This document shows positions 1-9,220 of a stretch of DNA of 14,317 nucleotides, piece by piece (position 1 is the first letter of the stretch; the number at the start of each line of letters is the position of its first letter). The DNA comes from Alphaproteobacteria bacterium (GTDB lineage Bacteria; Pseudomonadota; Alphaproteobacteria; JABAAW01). The notes under the pieces are model-generated. The model saw only the letters and a list, made by a program, of their open reading frames with translations, was not told where the DNA came from and did no database searches. The stretch is from contig JABAAS010000018.1 in NCBI GenBank assembly GCA_014238625.1, forward strand, positions 1-14,317, given 5' to 3'. A program made the position numbers and the translations under genes.

Positions 1-206
1 TGCTCGTGCGGTTGCTGAGGATCAGGGCTCGGCGGCGCGTAAAGCTTAACCTGCATAGGACCCCTGCGGAAAATCTCGTGCGAAAACGATGAAGAATCTT
101 GCAAAAGACGACTGGCAGCAACATCGTAGCCAGCGTGAGCACTGCCACTAGGAAAGTTCATTAATACATCTCGGGTACTATTCGCTGACTTATCTTCCTC
201 AGGCAT
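1..206 (-). CDS. Cupin-like domain protein, N-terminal part, cut by window edge
   Basis: An open frame runs from an ATG at 206-204 to the left edge (68 codons plus two bases) with no stop. The start is supported by GGAGG (212-216 on the complement) a few bases upstream. The end of the visible part, VKLYAPPSPDPQQPHE, resembles the entry to the first cupin motif in small cupin-fold proteins (the pattern DPQxPHxxDEVYVV, known from the family). The metal-binding histidine region would begin exactly where the window ends. Cupins of this kind are soluble beta-barrel proteins with very varied roles, so no substrate can be named. The ribosome-binding site lies in one arm of an inverted repeat (210-220 / 275-284). 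The cupin assignment rests on about 15 residues. Confidence 0.6.
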   Translation of the reverse strand, partial: MPEEDKSANSTRDVLMNFPSGSAHAGYDVAASRLLQDSSSFSHEIFRRGPMQVKLYAPPSPDPQQPHE

Positions 207-209
207 AAT

Positions 210-284
210 AGCCTCCCTAGTAAAGTTGCATCTATGCAGAGCAAGTAACTGCAAGAAGTAACTGCAAGAAGTAACTAGGAGGCT
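210..284. repeat. Inverted repeat enclosing 13-bp tandem repeats
   Basis: The arms are AGCCTCCCTAG (210-220) and CTAGGAGGCT (275-284), complementary over 10 pairs with one bulged C. The loop holds a 13-bp tandem repeat: GCAAGAAGTAACT at 251-263 and 264-276, preceded by a shortened copy at 241-250. A small palindrome, TGCAT-CT-ATGCA, lies at 227-238. On the minus strand the structure would place the cupin gene's Shine-Dalgarno sequence inside a stem. Confidence 0.6.
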
Positions 285-367
285 GAAGTTTGTCAATACA
301 TAAATTATTCGCAAAACTACATCATATTTCATAAGCTTTGCTCACAAACGCCACTCATACAAAGGTA

Positions 368-383
368 TGGCATCGTTCTTGCA
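368..383 (+). promoter_or_regulatory. Sigma-54 (-24/-12) promoter for flgE
   Basis: TGGCATCGTTCTTGCA matches the sigma-54 consensus TGGCAC-N5-TTGCA, with GG and GC at the required spacing and only one mismatch in the conserved bases. It lies about 75 bp upstream of the flgE start, giving a predicted leader of roughly 65 nt. Sigma-54 control of hook and other middle/late flagellar genes is well established in Caulobacter and its relatives. Such a promoter needs an FlbD- or NtrC-type activator bound upstream. I did not identify an enhancer site. Confidence 0.8.
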
Positions 384-457
384 TAGATGCTCTCGTATTA
401 CTATTTTTATTGAGCCTGTTTTAATATCCCTCAAAATTGGATATTTGGAGAAACTTT

Positions 458-1717
458 GTGGTTTTAAGCATCTTCGCAGTTCCAGCTACCGCCATTGCCG
501 CGCAGGCAGACTCCATGGCTACTATCTCGCACAATATCGCTAATGTGAACACTCCAGGCAGTAAAGCCGCCGTCGTACAGTTCCGACCCCTATTGGCTGA
601 AACTCAAGGCTCTACCTCAAAACAGAGAGGAAAACACGGCTTGGATAGCTATCTACGACAAAACATAAAAGAGCAAGGCTCGCCCATACAGACTGGGCGA
701 AAGCTAGACCTAGCCATATCAGGAAACGGATTCTTCACCCTGCGAGATAACGCAGGCGACATAACATATACTCGTAACGGTAATTTCCAGACACTCTTTG
801 ACGAAAATGCTCCAGCAGGAGCTAATAGTTTTATCGGAGATAATCTCGGAAATTATCTGCTCGGATGGTCGGTCGATCAAAGTTTCGCCTTCCCTAATAA
901 AAACAATGCTACTTTGAATAGAATACTCTTATCCGATAACTTATCCGCTCGCGGTGCTCCTTCTAGTGCTGCTTCTGTATCGCTCGTCTTGCCTGTAAAT
1001 GATGGACAGCCGAGAGGGAGTGAAAATAGATTCTCACATGGTATTGACCTCATCGACGCTGGGATAAATAGCAATGAAGTGAGTTTCAACTATAGAGCAA
1101 TCGCAGGCGAAAGAAATGCCTGGCAGCTACGAGCCTCAAGTGGAAATAATCTCTTGGGAGAGGCGGTCTTGCGGTTTCGGGCAGATGGAAGGTTGCAATC
1201 AATTGCTGGATTGGGAACTACAGAGGTAGATGGGTTGTCCTTACGCTTGCAGGGAGCAGGTAGTGGCGGCGGGATAGATGTGCAGGTTAATCTCGCGGCG
1301 GCGAGATCTTATGGCGGCGGCGGAGAGTTGCTCAATTATGAGGAAAATGGGATCGTGGGTGGATTGATCGAGGATTACTTTATTGACCAGCGGGGGTTGG
1401 TACAGGGAATCTTCTCGAACGGACAGCGGAGGGCTCTGGCGCAGATTGCCGTCGCAGATTTGGTTAATCCAGACTCTTTCGTCGCTCTTGAGGGAACTAG
1501 GTTTCGCGCAAGCGAGGATAGCGGAGAGGTCAGTTATTATGATCTGTTGGAGAGCAGGCGGGCGAGCATTAACTCTGGTCAGTTGGAGTCTTCCACAGTC
1601 GATATTTCGGACGAGTTTGCTCGGATGATCGAGACGCAAAATGCTTATAACTTAGCTTCCTTGACTTTGCAAACCGCAAACGAGTTGACTAGCACCGCGG
1701 TTGGCGTCAAGAGGTAG
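458..1717 (+). CDS. flgE: Flagellar hook protein FlgE
   Basis: Subunit of the flagellar hook, the universal joint between rod and filament, exported by the flagellar type III system. The protein is 419 aa, a normal FlgE length. The N-terminus (AATISHNIANVN-type motif, seen here as ATISHNIANVNTPGSK near residues 20-35) and the C-terminus (ARMIETQNAYNLASLTLQTANEL) form the paired D0 helices of rod/hook proteins. LDLAISGNGFFTL followed by YTRNGNF marks the D1 region. The GTG at 458 is preferred over an in-frame TTG at 437, because TTTGGAG ends 7 bases before it and the shorter protein aligns with usual FlgE starts. The gene stands alone behind a sigma-54 promoter, without flgD or flgK beside it. 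The 3' half differs clearly in base and codon use from the 5' half. FlgF/FlgG are less likely, being about 150 aa shorter. Confidence 0.93.
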   Translation: MVLSIFAVPATAIAAQADSMATISHNIANVNTPGSKAAVVQFRPLLAETQGSTSKQRGKHGLDSYLRQNIKEQGSPIQTGRKLDLAISGNGFFTLRDNAGDITYTRNGNFQTLFDENAPAGANSFIGDNLGNYLLGWSVDQSFAFPNKNNATLNRILLSDNLSARGAPSSAASVSLVLPVNDGQPRGSENRFSHGIDLIDAGINSNEVSFNYRAIAGERNAWQLRASSGNNLLGEAVLRFRADGRLQSIAGLGTTEVDGLSLRLQGAGSGGGIDVQVNLAAARSYGGGGELLNYEENGIVGGLIEDYFIDQRGLVQGIFSNGQRRALAQIAVADLVNPDSFVALEGTRFRASEDSGEVSYYDLLESRRASINSGQLESSTVDISDEFARMIETQNAYNLASLTLQTANELTSTAVGVKR

Positions 1718-1766
1718 GGTAAAACTCTTTTGAGCTTGGTCGGGGGTTTTTTATATTATCGCTTTG

Positions 1767-1842
1767 TTTAGCTTATGCTTGCGCAACCTAGTGCGCTCGA
1801 CGCATCGCTCGCTTAGCGCATAGTATTCGCATAACAGCTAAA
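1767..1842. repeat. Nested imperfect inverted repeat downstream of flgE
   Basis: The outer arms are TTTAGCTTATGC (1767-1778) and GCATAACAGCTAAA (1829-1842), pairing over 12 bases with a 2-base bulge. Inside them TGCGCT (1792-1797) pairs with AGCGCA (1815-1820). It lies in the gene-free spacer between flgE and the convergent lipoprotein gene. It looks like a REP-like or RNA-structured element. No T-run follows that would make it a classic terminator. Confidence 0.5.
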
Positions 1843-1845
1843 GGG

Positions 1846-1871
1846 CGTGGGGGGATAATAATCCCCCCACG
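1846..1871. repeat. Perfect 11-bp hairpin, GC-rich
   Basis: CGTGGGGGGAT (1846-1856), the loop AATA, then ATCCCCCCACG (1861-1871). The stem is perfect and would be very stable in RNA from either strand. No T-tract follows on either side, so an intrinsic terminator is not clearly supported. It could stop transcription between the convergent genes, or stabilise transcript 3' ends. The rest of 1718-1951 holds no gene that I can support. Confidence 0.75.
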
Positions 1872-1888
1872 AATAGAAAACTCTGTAT

Positions 1889-1929
1889 CAAGCATTTATG
1901 CCTATTTCAAAAAGCTATAAAAATGCTTG
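1889..1929. repeat. 9-bp inverted repeat near the lipoprotein 3' end
   Basis: CAAGCATTT (1889-1897) and AAATGCTTG (1921-1929) are perfect complements separated by 23 bases. The repeat lies just past the stop codon of the minus-strand lipoprotein gene and may form a 3' stem in its transcript. A terminator function is possible but not shown. Confidence 0.4.
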
Positions 1930-1951
1930 CACAACCCTCTACATTTTATGG

Positions 1952-2506
1952 TTAAAAGAACACCTCGGGTGCAATTGGTCTTGTTTTCGAGCTAGCAATA
2001 CCCTCAGGGAAAACATCATCTGGTAGAGACTCCGCTTCATCACAAACAACAGTCCTACTACGTATTGGAGTGTCACCCCTAAGCGCATACTGTCCAACAC
2101 CTTTAACCTTGATAACATGCCAACCAACTGTTCCCTCTTCTTCGAGGACCCCTAACTTACCGTTCGCCTTCCTTGTATGTGAAGCCTTCTTCTTATCTTT
2201 GTAGACTCGACAAACAAAGTTATCTATCGGGCGAAAGAAATAAACTCTCACTATACCTACTAGGGGTCTATACGCGGGGAATGGAAGAACATACTCAGCC
2301 TCAGCTGCATAAATTCCCCAGCCCTGCTCTAACTCTGCAGAGCTAGCCTCAGGGGCAGGATTCCCAGACAAATCTCCAGTGTCAGTGTTACCACCGCAAC
2401 TAACGAGAAAAAACGCTAAGCCTAAACTAGCAACGGTCATTGCAAATCTTCGCAATAACCCTTCCATCCATCTTAAAGTAATTACAGAATAAAATTTATT
2501 CATCAT
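1952..2506 (-). CDS. Small predicted lipoprotein of unknown function
   Basis: A 184-aa protein with an N-terminal signal sequence: basic residues (LLRRFA), a hydrophobic run, then the lipobox LVSC at residues 34-37, followed by GGN. This predicts a lipid-anchored protein processed by signal peptidase II. After a disordered Ser/Asn/Pro stretch the mature part is rich in Val, Tyr and charged residues. I recognise no domain. The first ATG (2506) has AAGGA about 10 bases upstream. An internal ATG encoding Met14 would give a more typical signal peptide, with Cys at 24, but has a poorer ribosome-binding site. The gene lies between flgE and a membrane protein gene of the same strand, which is separated from it by a terminator, so the two are probably transcribed separately. 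Confidence 0.7.
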   Translation of the reverse strand: MMNKFYSVITLRWMEGLLRRFAMTVASLGLAFFLVSCGGNTDTGDLSGNPAPEASSAELEQGWGIYAAEAEYVLPFPAYRPLVGIVRVYFFRPIDNFVCRVYKDKKKASHTRKANGKLGVLEEEGTVGWHVIKVKGVGQYALRGDTPIRSRTVVCDEAESLPDDVFPEGIASSKTRPIAPEVFF

Positions 2507-2552
2507 TGTTATACCATCCTTGTGATTGATAATTGTCTACCTCCCACGCAGT

Positions 2553-2581
2553 GAAGTAAAGCATAGTCGCGCACCAGTCAA
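2553..2581 (-). promoter_or_regulatory. Candidate sigma-70-type promoter for the lipoprotein gene
   Basis: On the minus strand TTGACT (2581-2576) is followed after 16-17 bases by TTACTT/TACTTC. The -35 box is good (5 of 6) but the -10 box is weak. Its position, about 50-75 bases upstream of the start and just downstream of the preceding gene's terminator, is sensible. Confidence 0.3.
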
Positions 2582-2593
2582 CTTTTTTATTAC

Positions 2594-2628
2594 AAAAAAA
2601 ATACCGCCAGCTAAAGAGTATTGCTGGC
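2594..2628 (-). terminator. Rho-independent terminator of the 2655-3890 gene
   Basis: Read on the minus strand, GCCAGC (2628-2623) and GCTGGC (2611-2606) form a 6-bp stem with an 11-base loop. GGTA and then a run of eight T (2601-2594) follow. It begins 27 bases after the stop codon at 2655, the expected place for the end of that transcript. Confidence 0.65.
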
Positions 2629-2654
2629 TGGGCGTAAAAGCACGAAGTGCTACC

Positions 2655-3890
2655 CTACCCCGCTATTCCACCGCCGCCGCTTGTGTTGTCTGTTGTTGTG
2701 CGCGCTGTCTTTTCTAAATTCGGTATTATATTAAATGTCTGTTGCTGGTTTTCGTTATCTTTTGGCTGTTTAACGAAGCCTGTAGGTTGGTGTGAGTAAG
2801 CGCATTCGACTGCCTTTTGTATAATAAAGCTTTTATCTTCTTTATGAGTGGCAACACGGTAAAGTAACTCATATGAATTCAGAGCATTAAAGCGTTGTCG
2901 GTTACTAACCTCATTTTGTGAATTGGCAAAGTAAGAACGCAAACAAGAGTATATAAGGGTAACAAAAAGCCCTGATGAAAAAATAAACGACTTTATATCG
3001 GGTTTAAAAAATTTACATAAAAATTCCCCTGGTATTGCATGCGTAATACTTTTGGTAATTAAAACACAATTTTTTGGTGACTCCATTATGGGAATTAAAT
3101 TTACCCACACAAATGCCAATGCTGACAACACAAAAGCTCCGAAAATAGCAAACATTGCTCTGCATCTATGTTTATTAGCCGTGGCATCAAATCTACTAGC
3201 CTCTTTTTGTATCGTGCCTTCTGTAATAATTTCTCTCGTTTTGATATTTATCTTTCTACTTTCTTCTAAATCTACTTTTATTTGATTTAATTCTAACCGA
3301 GCATCCAGTCTTAAACGAAAAAAAAGTTCTAGGTTTTTATCGCCAGTTGGAAAAAATTTCCAAGTTAAAGATCTTGCAGTTTCAATTTCATTATTGAATT
3401 TTGTTAACATGGATTTGTATTCTTGATTTAAATTGCCATCTTTACCATAAGGAGAAAGATTCTCTTTTGAGTATCTAGTATGTAATTCTAAAACTGGGTC
3501 GATAGCCGCAAAAACCGTATACATAGAAAGATTAATATCACGCCTAAATTCGTCAGAAAGAGCACCCCAACTAGTGATAATTAGATATTTTATTATTTCT
3601 AAATTGTATTCATTGTAAAAGTTAAATGATTCTATTGGGTACAAAGAAGTTTCCTTACCATCGACTTTATACGATAAAATTTCTGCTGGCGTGTTTATAA
3701 GAACCTTGTTTATATCTTCAGCAAAGCACCAGTCGCCTGCACCAACTCGCTGATGATATGTTCGTATTAAATCTAAAACTTCTAAGTACAGAGATTTTTT
3801 ACGAGGCAAGTCTGCTTGCTTGTATCTTTGCAATAGTTCTTGCTCGTCTGGGTCCCTTGGCGGTCCGGAATTTGCTTTATCATCTATCAT
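2655..3890 (-). CDS. Two-pass membrane protein of unknown function
   Basis: A 411-aa protein starting at ATG 3890-3888, preceded by AAGGAGG at 3902-3896 with a 5-base gap, an excellent ribosome-binding site. An ATG 12 codons upstream lacks this support. Residues 1-180 are soluble, with aromatic patches around 82-110. Residues 186-235 are charged and look coiled-coil-like. Transmembrane segments lie near 246-268 and 301-320. The region after the second segment has the pattern NRQRFNALNSYELL, then a helix, then SHQPTGF (around 366-372). I recall this NxxRxxAL...QPTG arrangement from uncharacterised two-TM bacterial proteins, but could not check it. The tail is polar and ends in a Gly-rich stretch. 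The gene is visibly AT-richer than its neighbours and ends in its own terminator, suggesting an acquired gene. Function unknown. Confidence 0.75.
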   Translation of the reverse strand: MIDDKANSGPPRDPDEQELLQRYKQADLPRKKSLYLEVLDLIRTYHQRVGAGDWCFAEDINKVLINTPAEILSYKVDGKETSLYPIESFNFYNEYNLEIIKYLIITSWGALSDEFRRDINLSMYTVFAAIDPVLELHTRYSKENLSPYGKDGNLNQEYKSMLTKFNNEIETARSLTWKFFPTGDKNLELFFRLRLDARLELNQIKVDLEESRKINIKTREIITEGTIQKEASRFDATANKHRCRAMFAIFGAFVLSALAFVWVNLIPIMESPKNCVLITKSITHAIPGEFLCKFFKPDIKSFIFSSGLFVTLIYSCLRSYFANSQNEVSNRQRFNALNSYELLYRVATHKEDKSFIIQKAVECAYSHQPTGFVKQPKDNENQQQTFNIIPNLEKTARTTTDNTSGGGGIAG

Positions 3891-3905
3891 TGAGTCCTCC
3901 TTATT

Positions 3906-3930
3906 TGTGCAAGGATATTTGCACATCCTT
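3906..3930. promoter_or_regulatory. Two overlapping dyads upstream of the membrane protein gene
   Basis: TGTGCAA (3906-3912) mirrors TTGCACA (3919-3925). Overlapping it, AAGGAT (3911-3916) mirrors ATCCTT (3925-3930). The dyads lie directly upstream of the gene's AAGGAGG (3902-3896 on the minus strand). They could be an operator or alternative mRNA hairpins. The regulator is unknown. Confidence 0.35.
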
Positions 3931-3975
3931 TAGCGGTAGCACAAAGTGCCTGCTAATGCACTCGTGCGGGCGTGG

Positions 3976-3984
3976 TTATCCACA
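3976..3984 (+). promoter_or_regulatory. Perfect DnaA-box sequence
   Basis: TTATCCACA matches the high-affinity DnaA box TTATNCACA exactly. A second site, ATTTGCACA at 3917-3925, matches 7 of 9. The box sits in the spacer between the divergent membrane protein gene and bamD. A single 9-mer can occur by chance, and no box cluster with an AT-rich unwinding region is visible, so this is not called an origin. Confidence 0.35.
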
Positions 3985-4064
3985 TATTACTACCCCCAAA
4001 TCGCTAGCTTGCCTAAGTAAACGAAATTCGCTAAAACAAAAGCTAGAACAAAAATAGCTCCTCG

Positions 4065-4133
4065 TCACTAATCACCTATCCCCTATCACTCATACCTCAT
4101 CACCTACCCCCCATCACCCATACCTCATCACTC
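4065..4133 (+). repeat. 69-nt G-free, C-rich tract with a 28-bp-period tandem repeat
   Basis: No G occurs on the + strand for 69 bases just upstream of bamD. Within it, a 19-bp block at 4085-4103 recurs at 4113-4131 with one change (CATACCTCATCAC core), a period of 28. Shorter ATCACC/ATCCCC echoes flank it, and CTCGTCA occurs at both ends. If transcribed it would be an unstructured leader, possibly suited to Rho or protein binding. No Shine-Dalgarno sequence is visible between it and bamD. Confidence 0.6.
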
Positions 4134-4160
4134 GTCAGATACTATAAACAGACAGCAATC

Positions 4161-5039
4161 ATGCCTAATACTCTTACAAAAATAATGCCAAAAATAATGC
4201 CTAGCGCCCTGCTCGCGCTCGCATGCATCGCTATCATAACCCTAGCCGCTTGCGCTAAAAACAAAGACAAAGACTCTATAGCTCGCCTATCGCAACAGCA
4301 ACTCGTCCAAAACTTCGAAAATGGAGTCGAAAATCTAAGACGCAAAAAATATAAAAAAGCCGCCGCAGAGCTAGCCGTAATAGCTCACGACCATCCATAC
4401 TCATCCCTCGCTCCAAGAGCACAACTCCTGCTCGCATACGCATACTATAGGCGTAATAAAAAAGTCGAAGCTCTCGTCGAAGCCGAATCTTTCATTCTCG
4501 CATACCCCGCATCACCTTCCATCGCATACGCCCTATACCTCAAAGGACTAATCTATTTCCAAAACATACAGCATGTAGAAAGAACTCAAGAAGACATGAA
4601 ACAAGCAAGAGCAACTTTCGAAGCTCTACAAACAAAATTCCCTCGATCACCATACGCTAATGACGCTAAATCAAAACTCAACCTAATAGCAACTCATCTC
4701 GTAGCTCACGATATGCAAAATGCAAGGTTCTATCTCAAACATAAAAAACCCCTCGCCGCCGCAGACCTCCTAATACAAATACTCGTCGAATACCCAAATA
4801 CATTATATACCGCAGAAGTACTATACAGATTGGTCGAAGCATCCCTATCTCTAGGAATGGTCGAAGAAGCACTCATATGGCAAGACTTCCTAGCCGTAAA
4901 CTATCCAAATGATACATGGGCCGATAAAGCAAGTAAAAGAATCAACAAATCCTCAACACCAAAACGAATAAAAATCATCGTAAAAAATCCCGAAAATGCT
5001 CCATCCCCCGCAGCTCTGCCACCAAAACAAAATCAATAA
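4161..5039 (+). CDS. bamD: Outer membrane assembly lipoprotein BamD
   Basis: BamD (YfiO/ComL) is an essential lipoprotein of the BAM complex, which folds beta-barrel proteins into the outer membrane from the periplasmic side. The 292-aa product has a signal peptide ending in the lipobox TLAAC (Cys31). Tetratricopeptide-type helical repeats follow, with family-like phrases FENGVENLRRKKYKKAAAEL (about 51-70), HPYSSLAPRAQLLLAYAYYR (about 77-96) and PRSPYANDAKSKLNLI. The basic, Pro-rich tail is low complexity. A perfect 12-bp tandem duplication (4178-4201) repeats KIMP within the signal peptide. The ATG at 4161 has no clear Shine-Dalgarno sequence; TATAAA at 4143-4148 could be a -10 box giving a very short leader. 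It is followed 34 bp later by recN on the same strand, a common alphaproteobacterial pairing. The usual upstream partner lpxC is missing here. Confidence 0.92.
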   Translation: MPNTLTKIMPKIMPSALLALACIAIITLAACAKNKDKDSIARLSQQQLVQNFENGVENLRRKKYKKAAAELAVIAHDHPYSSLAPRAQLLLAYAYYRRNKKVEALVEAESFILAYPASPSIAYALYLKGLIYFQNIQHVERTQEDMKQARATFEALQTKFPRSPYANDAKSKLNLIATHLVAHDMQNARFYLKHKKPLAAADLLIQILVEYPNTLYTAEVLYRLVEASLSLGMVEEALIWQDFLAVNYPNDTWADKASKRINKSSTPKRIKIIVKNPENAPSPAALPPKQNQ

Positions 5040-5061
5040 AAACTCAACAGAAACTCAACAT
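5040..5061 (+). repeat. 11-bp tandem duplication between bamD and recN
   Basis: AAACTCAACAG (5040-5050) is followed directly by AAACTCAACAT (5051-5061), 10 of 11 identical. The two copies fill most of the 34-bp gap between the bamD stop and the recN start. Confidence 0.6.
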
Positions 5062-5073
5062 AAATAATAGAAT

Positions 5074-9173
<4,100 letters not shown>

Positions 9174-9200
9174 AATAATAACAACGATCACAGCATTAGC

Positions 9201-9220
9201 TAGGCTAGGCTAGGCTAGGC
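9201..9220. repeat. Pentanucleotide tandem repeat (TAGGC)4
   Basis: Four perfect copies of TAGGC lie in the 46-bp gap between the convergent ligA and FecR-RTX genes. The last base of the array is also the last base of the FecR-RTX stop codon (TAG on the minus strand, 9222-9220). No conventional hairpin-plus-T terminator is visible in this junction. Confidence 0.75.

Noticed and set aside
1241..1639. 132-codon minus-strand frame inside flgE
   Set aside because: It is the antisense shadow of the G-rich half of flgE. It has no ribosome-binding site and its composition is not protein-like, while the flgE frame is confirmed by family motifs at both ends.
1741..1760. Rho-independent terminator directly after flgE
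   Set aside because: There is a T-run at 1747-1752, but no GC-rich stem precedes it; only a 3-bp CTC/GAG pairing is available.
3906..3984. Chromosomal or plasmid replication origin
   Set aside because: There is only one perfect DnaA box and one weak one, with no adjacent AT-rich repeats and no dnaA, parA/parB or rep gene.
4025..4060. Possible SOS (LexA) box upstream of bamD-recN
   Set aside because: On the complement GTTC is followed by GTTT with 8 rather than 7 bases between them, so it does not fit the alphaproteobacterial GTTC-N7-GTTC box.
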